From Lewinellaceae bacterium (lineage in GTDB: Bacteria > Bacteroidota > Bacteroidia > Chitinophagales > Saprospiraceae), in assembly GCA_020636045.1 (NCBI GenBank), contig JACJYP010000001.1:542001-606000 (forward strand): a stretch of 64,000 nucleotides of DNA, read 5' to 3'. Position 1 is the first letter of the stretch; each line of letters starts with the position of its first letter. Of the stretch, positions 8,697-17,250 are shown piece by piece. A program made the position numbers and the translations under genes. The notes below the pieces were generated by a model, which saw only the letters and a list, made by a program, of their open reading frames with translations, was not told where the DNA came from and searched no databases.

Positions 8697-8715
8697 ATGC
8701 GCCTTTTCAGCGCAT
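8697..8715 (-). terminator. Terminator overlapping the end of the GbsR-type gene
   Basis: ATGCGC (8697-8702) pairs with GCGCAT (8710-8715) around a 7-nt loop. Read on the minus strand the hairpin is followed by TTTTTTA. Its upstream arm is the last two sense codons of the GbsR-type gene and the stop codon sits in the loop. Confidence 0.65.
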
Positions 8716-9216
8716 CATGGTCAGGAAAGTATTGGTAAACCAGTTGGAATCGGCTTTCACCAGCGCATCGAGGGTCTGGTTGGCTTTGCAGGAAAACTTG
8801 CGGATATCGCGCACCACTTCACAAAAGTGCGTCGATTCGGGACAGTTTTCCTCTACGCCGGCGATCTCGTCCAGCACCTTGAGCATGGGGTCGAGTTCGC
8901 GCCGCTTGCGGTTGATGATGATCTGGCGTACGACGGTCCACATGTCTTTTTCCGCGCAGAAATACTCTTTTCGCTCTCCGTTTCGGAGTTTTTTATGCAC
9001 CAGACCCCAATCGACGAGTGCCCTTACGTTCATATTGGCGTTGCCGCGCGAAATATCCAGTTCCTCCATGATCTGGTCGGCAGTGAGCGGCTCGGGCGCA
9101 ATGAGCAGCAGCGCATGTACCTGTGCCATTGTGCGGTTGATACCCCAATCGCTGGCCATTTTTCCCCAGGATTCGATAAACCGGGCTTTTGCTTCCTGAA
9201 CTTTCATTGCTCCCAT
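8707..9216 (-). CDS. GbsR/MarR-type transcriptional regulator
   Basis: A 169-residue winged-helix protein of the GbsR family. It shows the helix-turn-helix run ADQIMEELDISRGNANMNVRAL, cited here only in part, and the wing GLVHKKLRNGERKEYFCA. GbsR relatives control compatible-solute uptake or, in Bacteroidota, various envelope genes; no such target is adjacent. The C-terminal half is helical and probably forms the dimer. The ATG at 9216 is used; an ATG three codons later (9207) follows a GGGAG and is an equal candidate. The coding end is embedded in its own terminator hairpin. Confidence 0.85.
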   Translation of the reverse strand: MGAMKVQEAKARFIESWGKMASDWGINRTMAQVHALLLIAPEPLTADQIMEELDISRGNANMNVRALVDWGLVHKKLRNGERKEYFCAEKDMWTVVRQIIINRKRRELDPMLKVLDEIAGVEENCPESTHFCEVVRDIRKFSCKANQTLDALVKADSNWFTNTFLTMMR

Positions 9217-9372
9217 ATGGCGATAGTGCTGGTTGTGATCGCGATTACACTACTAAATGCAAAACCTGCGTTTTTTGTTTTCAAAAGAAATTGAAAATTG
9301 TGATGCAGGGAAGATATCCGGCACAAAAAAGAAAGATCGCGCAAAGTTGGGGCATTGCACTTTTCGAACGCC

Positions 9373-9380
9373 TATTTTTG
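9373..9380 (+). promoter_or_regulatory. Promoter -7 element of the moxR-bat operon
   Basis: TATTTTTG fits TAnnTTTG and lies 52 bp before the moxR ATG. It is the only such element found ahead of the eight-gene operon, whose genes are closely spaced. Confidence 0.55.
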
Positions 9381-9431
9381 CACTTCACCCAAACGCAGCA
9401 CGGCCATTTGGCAGACAAGTATTTATAACTC

Positions 9432-10427
9432 ATGCAGAATTACATAGATATTCAGGCGTTGAATCAGCGGATACACGCCGAAAGTGCATTTGTCGAACAG
9501 ATCCACGCAGAAACATCCAAAGTCATCGTCGGGCAGGAACACATGCTGGAGCGCCTGCTCATCGGGCTTCTTACCAAAGGCCATATTTTGCTGGAAGGCA
9601 TGCCGGGGCTGGCCAAAACGATGGCGATTAAAACCCTCGCCCAATCGGTCGACGCCAAATTCAGCCGGATACAATTCACCCCCGACCTGCTCCCGGCCGA
9701 TGTGATCGGCACGATGATCTACAACCCCGTAAAATCTGAATTTGCCGTGCGCAAGGGGCCGGTGTTTGCCAATTTTGTGCTGGCCGATGAAATCAACCGG
9801 GCGCCGGCAAAAGTGCAAAGTGCATTGCTGGAAGCCATGCAGGAGCGCCAGGTAACGATCGGCAGCGAAACTTTTTTTCTGGAAGAACCCTTCCTGGTGC
9901 TGGCCACCCAGAACCCGATCGAACAGGAAGGCACCTATCCCCTTCCCGAGGCGCAGGTCGACCGTTTTTTGCTGAAAGTGAAGATCGGATACCCCAGCAA
10001 AGAAGAAGAACGCGACATCATGCGCCGCAACATCAGCGGCGAACAACCCAAAGTGCATAAAGTCGTTTCACCTTCGGCGCTACTGCGCGCCCGTGAAGTG
10101 ATGCACGGCATCTACATGGATGAAAAGATCGAACAGTACATCATCGATATCGTGTTTGCGACCAGGGCGCCTGCCGAATACGGCCTGAAGTCACTGGCTC
10201 CGCTGATCAGTTACGGGGCTTCGCCGCGTGCCAGCATTGCCATGGCCCTGGCAGCGCGCGCGCTGGCGTTTCTCCGCCGCAGGGGGTACGTCATTCCGGA
10301 AGATGTGCGCAATGTTTGCAGCGATGTGCTGCGGCACCGCATCGGCATGACATACGAAGCGGAAGCGGAGAACATAAGCCCTGAAGATATCATCGAAAAA
10401 GTGCTGCACACGATAGAAGTGCCCTGA
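9432..10427 (+). CDS. moxR: MoxR-family AAA+ ATPase
   Basis: A 331-residue AAA+ protein of full length. Walker A is GMPGLAKT at residues 56-63, Walker B ends LADE at 117-120, and the sensor/arginine-finger region ATQNPIEQEGTYPLPEAQVDRF is present. MoxR ATPases act as chaperones that load or remodel von Willebrand A (vWA) proteins, and this one heads an operon with a DUF58 vWA protein, BatA and BatB. It probably acts on the cytoplasmic side of that membrane complex. A promoter element lies 52 bp upstream, and the next gene starts 2 bp after its stop. Confidence 0.95.
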   Translation: MQNYIDIQALNQRIHAESAFVEQIHAETSKVIVGQEHMLERLLIGLLTKGHILLEGMPGLAKTMAIKTLAQSVDAKFSRIQFTPDLLPADVIGTMIYNPVKSEFAVRKGPVFANFVLADEINRAPAKVQSALLEAMQERQVTIGSETFFLEEPFLVLATQNPIEQEGTYPLPEAQVDRFLLKVKIGYPSKEEERDIMRRNISGEQPKVHKVVSPSALLRAREVMHGIYMDEKIEQYIIDIVFATRAPAEYGLKSLAPLISYGASPRASIAMALAARALAFLRRRGYVIPEDVRNVCSDVLRHRIGMTYEAEAENISPEDIIEKVLHTIEVP

Positions 10428-10429
10428 TA

Positions 10430-11890
10430 ATGGATATTTGTCATCAAAAACCGTCATTTATGCTTGATTTGAGAACGAAGCGGCCATTCATATATACACT
10501 TTGGGAAGGAGTGCGGGTTTCTTTACTGCTGCTGATAATGCTGTCCGGCACTGCCCGGCTTAACGCCCAGAAAGACAGGCCCCCTGCCAAAACACCGCCC
10601 GCCAAAGTGCCGCCGGCCGGCGCGGCTGCTGTGCGCGATACGGCCATTGCGGGTTTGTTCGACAAACCCGCCAGTATCAAATGGGTAAAATACTTCAAGG
10701 GCAGGTTCGACGACGTTTCCGTGGTGGATATTTCTCTTGGTTTCGACGGCAAATTCTGCCGCGGCTATCTGAACTACGCCAAAAGCGGCGACCGGTTCAA
10801 ACTCGACGGCACGCTCGATAAAAATGTGTTGGTCCTCACGGAACAGGACCAGTCGAAAACCCTCACCGGCACCATTAAAGGGGTGCTGGAAAATCGCCGC
10901 ATCGAAGCGGAATGGACAAACTTTGACAATTCGGTCGGCAGTTTTCTGGAAGCCGACGAGCTGTCGCCGGGGCAAATGCCCAACTACAACTGCAACGAGA
11001 ACAAATGGGCCTGCCGCTATATCACCCGCTACAACGGCGCTCGCGCCGATATGATCCTGATCAGGATGCACAATGGCGCGCTGTACGGCTATCTATGGGT
11101 AGAAGCAGACGGTAAAACCTACGACCTGCGCGGCGAAATGGACCGCGAAGGCAACTACGAGATAGAGGCCCTGCTCCCCAGCGGAAAAATGGCGGGCCTG
11201 CTGCAGGGAAGCCTGAAAAACCTGAAAAACACCGATTGCAACTGGGTGGGAAGCGGCGAAAAACGCATATTCAAATTCGTACAACGCAATACTTACCCCA
11301 TGGGCTGCTACGATTATGCCGATTATTATTCCAGCTACGACGCGCTGTACCCGCGCACTCCCTGCACGGCCTGCAACACCTGGCTCGATCAGAAAGTAAA
11401 TGACTGGCTGACTGCGTGCAAATCCTACCTCTCGGGAAAGAAAAAAAAGGAAGGCGCGGCAGGGCGCAATGCCTTGCGGGCCAGCTGCTGGGCCGAGATC
11501 GCCTGCCTGACCGAAAATATTCTCAGTGGCTACCTTACTTATTCAGAATCATGGAACGGGCAGGCACGGGGGCAGTCCTTCAATTTCGATCTGCGCAGCG
11601 GCAAGGAGATTGCGATCGCCGATCTGTTCAACAAAAGTTTCAACGTCAACGGCTGGCTTGACGATTTTGCCAAACGCGAATCGCCAAAACTGGCGCATTT
11701 CGCAGCCGACCCCGAATACCGGGAATGGCTGGCCAAACAGGGATTCCCGATGTTCACCATCCGCAGGGAAGGTCTGGAACTCAGTACGCTCTTCCACGAC
11801 CGCTACGGCCGCCAAACCCTGCTCGTGCCCTACACCGAGATCAAGCCGTACATGAAAAGAGACAACCCGATTTCAGACCTCGTTAAATGA
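10430..11890 (+). CDS. Secreted DUF3298-like protein inside the Bat operon
   Basis: A 486-residue protein with a hydrophobic signal-like segment (SLLLLIMLSGTARLNA, about residues 31-46) after a charged leader, then a Pro/Ala-rich linker. The middle is beta-rich and cysteine-rich with LRGEMDREGNYEIEAL-type strands. The C-terminal 120 residues (YLTYSESWNG, SFNFDLRSGKEIAIADLF, LLVPYTEIKPYMK) resemble the DUF3298/RsiV-type periplasmic fold, which in some relatives binds lysozyme. It is probably exported to the periplasm. It is squeezed between moxR (2 bp) and the DUF58 gene (ATGA overlap), so it is clearly co-translated with the Bat system although it is not a standard member. A start at the internal Met11 is possible. 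Confidence 0.72.
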   Translation: MDICHQKPSFMLDLRTKRPFIYTLWEGVRVSLLLLIMLSGTARLNAQKDRPPAKTPPAKVPPAGAAAVRDTAIAGLFDKPASIKWVKYFKGRFDDVSVVDISLGFDGKFCRGYLNYAKSGDRFKLDGTLDKNVLVLTEQDQSKTLTGTIKGVLENRRIEAEWTNFDNSVGSFLEADELSPGQMPNYNCNENKWACRYITRYNGARADMILIRMHNGALYGYLWVEADGKTYDLRGEMDREGNYEIEALLPSGKMAGLLQGSLKNLKNTDCNWVGSGEKRIFKFVQRNTYPMGCYDYADYYSSYDALYPRTPCTACNTWLDQKVNDWLTACKSYLSGKKKKEGAAGRNALRASCWAEIACLTENILSGYLTYSESWNGQARGQSFNFDLRSGKEIAIADLFNKSFNVNGWLDDFAKRESPKLAHFAADPEYREWLAKQGFPMFTIRREGLELSTLFHDRYGRQTLLVPYTEIKPYMKRDNPISDLVK

Positions 11891-12771
11891 TGGATACCGC
11901 CGAACTGATCAAGAAGGTTAGAAAGATTGAGATCAAAACCCGGAGGCTGAGCCGCAACCTGTTCACCGGCGGCTATCACAGTGCCTTCAAGGGCCGGGGA
12001 ATGTCTTTCAGCGAGGTGCGCCAGTACCAGTTTGGCGATGACATCAGAGCAATCGACTGGAACGTAACCGCCCGCACCGGCGAACCCCACATCAAAATAT
12101 TCGAAGAAGAACGCGAACTCACGGTAATGCTGCTGGTCGATGTAAGCGGCTCTTCCTTCTTCGGCAGTTCGGCCGCTTTCAAGCAGGAGGTGCTGACGGA
12201 GATCTGTGCATTATTGGCATTTTCGGCTGACAATAACAACGACAAGGTCGGTTTGCTGCTTTTTTCCGATGGGATCGAGTTGTTTATTTCACCGAAAAAG
12301 GGCCGCCAGCACATGCTGCGCATCATACGCGAATTGCTGAATGTGCAGCCTTCCGACCGCGGCACAGACCTTCCCGGAGCGCTGCAATATGCCCGCAATG
12401 TGCTGAAAAAGCGGAGCGTGTGTTTTGTCTTGTCCGACTTTTGGGCCGATCAGTACGAACAGGCGCTGAAAGTGCTTTCCCGCCGCCACGATTGTATCGG
12501 CATCCATTGCTGGGATGTGCGCGAGCGCAAATTGCCCGACATGGGCTTGCTGAAAGTACGAGATGCCGAACGCGGCGGCACCGCCTGGATCGATACGACC
12601 GATCCCGATCTGCGCCGCAGCTATCAGGAGCGCTTCGACGAGAACCGCACCGCCGCTGCTGCCGCATTCAGGCGGGCCGGGGCGGATTTTCTGAGCCTGC
12701 GTACCACCGATTCCTATGCTTCCGCCCTGCTGCAATTTTTTGAAAAAAGAGCGCGTATCGCGTCACATTGA
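11887..12771 (+). CDS. DUF58 vWA-domain protein
   Basis: A 294-residue cytoplasmic protein. The N-terminal DUF58 signature is visible as GGYHSAFKGRGMSFSEVRQY with DIRAIDWNVTAR, followed by a vWA fold with the metal-site motif LLVDVSGSSFF. These proteins are regular partners of MoxR ATPases, and the pair is thought to act in assembly or maturation of envelope proteins. The start overlaps the stop of the DUF3298-like gene (ATGA), and the next gene begins 9 bp downstream. Length and motif are normal for the family. Confidence 0.92.
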   Translation: MMDTAELIKKVRKIEIKTRRLSRNLFTGGYHSAFKGRGMSFSEVRQYQFGDDIRAIDWNVTARTGEPHIKIFEEERELTVMLLVDVSGSSFFGSSAAFKQEVLTEICALLAFSADNNNDKVGLLLFSDGIELFISPKKGRQHMLRIIRELLNVQPSDRGTDLPGALQYARNVLKKRSVCFVLSDFWADQYEQALKVLSRRHDCIGIHCWDVRERKLPDMGLLKVRDAERGGTAWIDTTDPDLRRSYQERFDENRTAAAAAFRRAGADFLSLRTTDSYASALLQFFEKRARIASH

Positions 12772-12780
12772 ATAAAGAAC

Positions 12781-13731
12781 ATGAGGTTTCCGTCCGGATT
12801 GTATTGCCTGCTTTTTCTGTTGTTGCTGGTCATGCCCGGCCTTGCAGGCGCACAGGTAGAGGCTTTTGCCGGACTTGACAGCAACTATGCAGAAACGGGG
12901 AACCCGTTCATAGTGCATTTGAAGGTGACGGGGGTGACGGCCACACCCGGTGCTATCGATTTTTCACTTTGGAACGACGTGGCGCCCGCAGAAAACCGGC
13001 TGCAGGAAACGGAATGGGTCTCGATGGGAAACATGACATACGGAAAGGATCTGACATTGGTGTTTTTCGATGCCGATACGTTGCGACTGCCGCCGTTGAA
13101 TGTCAGGCTGGCGAACGGCGGCGTCACTGCGACCAACACACTGGAGCTGGTCGTCATGGCGACTCCCTCGCCCGACGACCTCAATGATATGGCCGATATC
13201 AAGGATATACGACGCGAAAAAGCGATCTGGCTCGATTACCTGCCCTGGGCCCTGGGCATTGCCGCGCTGGTAGCGTTGGTCATATTGGGCGCCTGGCTGA
13301 TCGGCAGGGCGCAAAAGCAAAAATCGGTGTCCAGCAGGATCGTGGAGCGACCGCCGCACGAGCTTGCCCTGAAAAAACTGGAAGTGCTGGCGCAAAAGGA
13401 GTTGTGGCAAAAAGGACTGACGAAAGCTTATTGCGCCGAGATCACCTACATCCTGCGCGAATACCTGGAAAAGCGCTTCAATATACCTGCACTGGAAAGC
13501 ACTTCCGGGGAAATTATCAATGCGCTGAAAAGCACTGATTTCCCCGAAAACAGCGTCGAAGGCCTGAAAGATGTGCTGGAGGAAGCCGATCTGGCCAAAT
13601 TCGCCCGTTCCGTTCCGCCCGAATCCTTTTTTGGCGAGGCCTTTGAATTTTCAAAAAAACTGGTGAGCGATACCGCGCAAACAGCGCCTGAACCCGAATC
13701 ACAATATCATACAGATCAATCAAAAATATAG
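12781..13731 (+). CDS. Single-pass membrane protein of the Bat operon (BatD/DUF4381-like)
   Basis: A 316-residue protein with a signal peptide ending at LAGAQ (about residue 24), a periplasmic beta-sandwich of about 125 residues, one membrane helix (WALGIAALVALVILGAWLIG, about 157-176) and a cytoplasmic helical tail containing ELALKKLEVLAQKELW and AEITYILREYLEKRFN. This architecture fits the small BatD-like or DUF4381-like proteins found next to MoxR/DUF58 genes. No separate long BatD follows BatC here, so this gene may fill that place; that is inference. It lies 9 bp after the DUF58 gene and 7 bp before the next gene. Confidence 0.75.
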   Translation: MRFPSGLYCLLFLLLLVMPGLAGAQVEAFAGLDSNYAETGNPFIVHLKVTGVTATPGAIDFSLWNDVAPAENRLQETEWVSMGNMTYGKDLTLVFFDADTLRLPPLNVRLANGGVTATNTLELVVMATPSPDDLNDMADIKDIRREKAIWLDYLPWALGIAALVALVILGAWLIGRAQKQKSVSSRIVERPPHELALKKLEVLAQKELWQKGLTKAYCAEITYILREYLEKRFNIPALESTSGEIINALKSTDFPENSVEGLKDVLEEADLAKFARSVPPESFFGEAFEFSKKLVSDTAQTAPEPESQYHTDQSKI

Positions 13732-13738
13732 ATCCCTT

Positions 13739-14284
13739 ATGCAGTTTTCCAACGAGCAGATCGAACAGATCATGCAGCAAACATTTGCCGGTCTTTCACT
13801 TTTTTACCGGGATACGAACCTGAGCGACGAACACCTGTCCGTATACAAACCGGGTATGATCCTTCGAGAGAACGGAATGACCGACGCCTCGTACCGGGGC
13901 GGCGGGATGATTACCAAACACCGCTTTTTGATCGCTTCGGCGCATGCAAAAAACGCCGCCATGTTCGAACACGGCACCAACTGGGGGCTGGTGATCCTGA
14001 AACCCGGGAGTTTCTTCAAGGTGCTCGACGTGTTCGAGTCGGGCGGCAAAACCCAGATCACCCTGCTGCACGTCCCCGATGAAGGCGTCGATCTGTTCGC
14101 ACAGGCGAAGACCAATATCGAAGAAGACATCGTAGAAAAAACGAGGAAGAGCTTTCAGGAAAAACTGGCCGCACCTCCGGTGCCCGAACTGACTACTGAA
14201 GAATGGCTGGGCCGTACGCAACATCCGGTGGGGTTGCTCGCCGACGGGTCGCTGCAGTACAGCGCGGCTCCAAAGAACGGATAA
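13739..14284 (+). CDS. Unrecognised soluble protein of the Bat operon
   Basis: A 181-residue protein with no signal peptide and no membrane segment. I do not recognise a family. It looks like a mixed alpha/beta protein with a central conserved-looking part (YRGGGMITKHRFLIASAHAKNA, quoted only in part; WGLVILKPGSFFKVLDVFE) and a Pro-rich C-terminal region ending in a weak tail. It sits 7 bp after the BatD-like gene and 45 bp before batA on the same strand, so it is almost certainly transcribed with them. A role with the vWA proteins is likely by context only. Confidence 0.65.
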   Translation: MQFSNEQIEQIMQQTFAGLSLFYRDTNLSDEHLSVYKPGMILRENGMTDASYRGGGMITKHRFLIASAHAKNAAMFEHGTNWGLVILKPGSFFKVLDVFESGGKTQITLLHVPDEGVDLFAQAKTNIEEDIVEKTRKSFQEKLAAPPVPELTTEEWLGRTQHPVGLLADGSLQYSAAPKNG

Positions 14285-14329
14285 GCGACTTTTTACAGGG
14301 CAAAACACTTTTGCAAGCGATTTGAACGC

Positions 14330-15316
14330 ATGATACTGGCAGAACCCATATGGCTGTTGTTGTTCCTGCTGCCGCTATTCTTCGGCTTTCGCAGGCGCAA
14401 CGCCCGTCCCGCAGAGATCAGCCTGCGCTTGCCCCAGGCATCGGGTCTGCAGGGCGACAGCACCTGGCGGAGTTATGCGAGACGTTGGCTGCCCGGTTTT
14501 CGCTGGCTGACGGTCGCCTTGCTGGTGATCGCAATGGCAAGGCCGCAGCACAAATGGGAACAGGAAAAGGTAAAAGCCGACGCGGTGGATATCGTGCTCG
14601 CCATGGACATCTCTCCATCGATGCTGAGCCGCGATTTCGATCCCGATCGCCTGGCCGTTGCCAAAAAAGTAGCGATCGACTTTGTCGACAAACGTCCCTA
14701 CGACCGCATCGGACTGGTCGCTTTTTCGGCGGAAGCATTTACACAGTGCCCTCTTACGACCGACCGGCGGGTCGTGCAGTCGTTCATCAGAGAACTGGAA
14801 GTGGGGCGCCTGGAAGACGGTACGGCTATCGGCATGGGACTTGCCACGGCGGTGAACCGGCTGAAGGACAGCCCGTCCGTCAGTAAAGTGGTTATTTTGC
14901 TCACTGACGGGGAAAACAACGCCGGCTACATCCCGCCGATGAAGGCGGCGGAGATCGCCAAATCGCTCGGGGTGCGGGTGTACACGGTGGGCATCGGAAC
15001 GGAAGGCATTGTTCTTTCGCCCACGCAGCGGCTTCCGGACGGCAACTACGCCTTCGCTCCGCGGCATTTGATGTTCGATACCGAATTGCTGCGCGAGATC
15101 GCCCGCGAAACGGACGGCAAGTTTTACCGGGCATATTCGGAGAGAGACCTCGAAGGCATTTACGAACAGATCGACCAACTGGAAAAAACGAAGATCGAGA
15201 TCAGTATCGTCAGGCATACGACCGAATATTTCTACTGGTTTGTGGCAGCGGCAGCATTTCTGCTTATTCTGGAAATGTTGCTGCGCTGGGGCATGCTCAG
15301 GACGGTAACACCCTGA
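14330..15316 (+). CDS. batA: BatA, membrane vWA protein
   Basis: A 328-residue protein with an N-terminal membrane helix (IWLLLFLLPLFFGF), a second near residues 58-70 (TVALLVIAMARPQ), a vWA domain and a C-terminal membrane helix (YWFVAAAAFLLILEMLL). The metal-ion-dependent adhesion site is complete: DISPS at 93-97 plus TDGENN later. BatA and BatB are cytoplasmic-membrane proteins of the aerotolerance operon first described in Bacteroides; their biochemical role is still open. The spacing to neighbours (45 bp each side) fits one operon. Confidence 0.92.
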   Translation: MILAEPIWLLLFLLPLFFGFRRRNARPAEISLRLPQASGLQGDSTWRSYARRWLPGFRWLTVALLVIAMARPQHKWEQEKVKADAVDIVLAMDISPSMLSRDFDPDRLAVAKKVAIDFVDKRPYDRIGLVAFSAEAFTQCPLTTDRRVVQSFIRELEVGRLEDGTAIGMGLATAVNRLKDSPSVSKVVILLTDGENNAGYIPPMKAAEIAKSLGVRVYTVGIGTEGIVLSPTQRLPDGNYAFAPRHLMFDTELLREIARETDGKFYRAYSERDLEGIYEQIDQLEKTKIEISIVRHTTEYFYWFVAAAAFLLILEMLLRWGMLRTVTP

Positions 15317-15358
15317 TCTTTTATGCGCCGATATTTTTCAATCATACTCTGATAAAAC

Positions 15359-16351
15359 ATGTTCCATTACGAATATCCCGATCATTTTTATCTGCTGGGC
15401 GCCGTGCCGCTCCTGGCGCTGCTGTTGATCGCATATTTGTCGTGGCGGAAAAGCGCACTGAAGCAGTGGGGCGCTACGGAACGCGTGATGCCCGGTTTTT
15501 CGCGCCGTCGTTTCGGACTGAAAAACGCCCTGCTGGCGCTTGTTATGATCCTGCTGGCCATCACCTGGGCCAATCCGCAGCGCGGTGTGAAAAAACAAAC
15601 ATCCGTGCAGCGCGCCGCAGACGTATTTATCGCGCTCGATATTTCAAAAAGCATGTTGTGCGAAGACGTGGCGCCCGGCCGGCTGGAACTCGCAAAGGTT
15701 TTTGCGGAAAAACTCATCCGGGCGCTCGAAGGCGAGCGGATCGGGCTCATCTTTTTTGCCGGAAACGCCTTTCTCCAGATGCCGCTTTCGGTCGATTATT
15801 CGTTTACCCTGCAAAGCATACAAAGCGCCGCGCCGGATCTGATCACAGAGCAGGGAACGGCCCTGGCATCGGCAATCGAACTGGCCGACCAGTCTTTCGG
15901 GATCGAACCCGGCGGCGGTCGCGCCATTGTGATCATCAGCGACGGAGAAGACCACGGTGAAGATGCCCTGCGCGCGGCGGGAAAAGCGTACGACGACGGT
16001 GCAGTGGTATACGCCATCGGCGCCGGCACGCTGGGTGGCGGCCCGATCCCCGAAGGATTGCCCGGAATGGGGCAATACAAACGCGACGACGCGGGAGAAA
16101 TCGTCCGCACCCGGCTGGACGAAACCCTGCTTAGAAAGATCGCGAATGAAGGGGGCGGACAGTCGTTCAACCTCGGCCAGGGCGACGCCGTCATTTCTGC
16201 GTTGCGGAGGGATGTGAATGCCCTGCAAAAACGGGAACTGGAGGTGCGCTCTTTCGCCGAATTCGAGAGTTGGTATCAGTGGTTTTTGTTGCCGGCCCTG
16301 CTGTTGTTGCTGCTCGAATGGACGATCCCTTACAGAAAAAGAAACGGTTGA
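15359..16351 (+). CDS. batB: BatB, membrane vWA protein
   Basis: A 330-residue paralogue of the preceding gene with the same plan: N-terminal helix (LLGAVPLLALLLIAYL), second helix around residues 57-71, vWA domain, and a C-terminal helix (WYQWFLLPALLLLLLEW). The metal-site motif is DISKS at 94-98, followed by SDGEDH. The protein probably sits beside BatA in the cytoplasmic membrane with the vWA domain on one face. It is followed 10 bp later by batC, whose ribosome binding site overlaps the batB stop codon. Confidence 0.92.
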   Translation: MFHYEYPDHFYLLGAVPLLALLLIAYLSWRKSALKQWGATERVMPGFSRRRFGLKNALLALVMILLAITWANPQRGVKKQTSVQRAADVFIALDISKSMLCEDVAPGRLELAKVFAEKLIRALEGERIGLIFFAGNAFLQMPLSVDYSFTLQSIQSAAPDLITEQGTALASAIELADQSFGIEPGGGRAIVIISDGEDHGEDALRAAGKAYDDGAVVYAIGAGTLGGGPIPEGLPGMGQYKRDDAGEIVRTRLDETLLRKIANEGGGQSFNLGQGDAVISALRRDVNALQKRELEVRSFAEFESWYQWFLLPALLLLLLEWTIPYRKRNG

Positions 16352-16361
16352 GGACATGCAA

Positions 16362-17177
16362 ATGAATCTTGAGTATTTCGGTAAAAAAAGTGCCGGTCTT
16401 TATGGGAAATGGCCGCATATGACCATATGGCCGATCTTATGCCTTGTGTTTATAGGTCCCGTCGCAGGGCTTTCGCAATCTGCTCATGAATCGTTGCGGC
16501 AGGGCGACCGTCAGTACGATCTCGAAAACTACAAGGCCGCAGAACGGTATTACCGCGATGCTGCCGACCGCCAGATGGGCGATGCCAAGGCTTTATACAA
16601 TCTCGGAAACAGCTTTTATCAGCAGGGCAACTGGGATGATGCTGCCAAACGCTTCGAACAGGCGGCGCGCAATACCGACGACCCCGGCTTCAGGGCGGAT
16701 GCTTTGCATAATTATGGCAATGCGCTGCTCAAACAGCGGAAGTACAAAGAGGCGGTTCAGGCGTATGAAAACAGCCTGCGCCTGCGCCCGGGCGATGCCG
16801 GGGCCAAGCAAAACCTGCAGATGGCAAAAAAGAAATTGAAGGAAGAGCAGCAAAAGCAACAACAGCAGCAACAACGCCCGCAAAACCAGGACAATACCTC
16901 TCAAGAGCAGCAACAGCAACAGCCGGAGGACCGGCAACAGCAATCACCGGGCGAAGAACAACAACAGGCACAACAAAATAACGCCGGCCAGGATCAGCAG
17001 CAACCATCGCCACAACCGGAGCAGCAGGAGCAACAGCAATACAGCGGAAATACGGACCGGGAAGAAGCCCGGCGCCTGCTTGAAACGGCGATCGGACCGG
17101 AGGACCGGAAGAACGCCAAAAAGTACCGGGAACAACGCCGGCAACCGATGCCGAGCGGCAAGGAAAAAGACTGGTGA
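16362..17177 (+). CDS. batC: BatC, TPR protein with Gln-rich tail
   Basis: A 271-residue protein with a hydrophobic segment near its N-terminus (MTIWPILCLVFIGPVAGLSQ), two to three TPR repeats (SLRQGDRQYDLENYKAAERY; ALYNLGNSFYQQGNWDDAAKRF; ALLKQRKYKEAVQAYENSL) and then about 65 residues made mostly of Gln with Pro, Glu and Asn before a short basic C-terminus. BatC is the TPR partner of BatA/BatB. GAGGA at 16350-16354 sits 7 bp before the ATG at 16362, which is preferred over the ATG at 16356. The usual batD and batE do not follow; the next gene is unrelated. Confidence 0.88.
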   Translation: MNLEYFGKKSAGLYGKWPHMTIWPILCLVFIGPVAGLSQSAHESLRQGDRQYDLENYKAAERYYRDAADRQMGDAKALYNLGNSFYQQGNWDDAAKRFEQAARNTDDPGFRADALHNYGNALLKQRKYKEAVQAYENSLRLRPGDAGAKQNLQMAKKKLKEEQQKQQQQQQRPQNQDNTSQEQQQQQPEDRQQQSPGEEQQQAQQNNAGQDQQQPSPQPEQQEQQQYSGNTDREEARRLLETAIGPEDRKNAKKYREQRRQPMPSGKEKDW

Positions 17178-17250
17178 CGCGCTACGGTTGTTTGTATGTG
17201 CCGAACATGCGAATTTTGCAGTTGTTATAAAGTCCAAACCAATATTTGAC

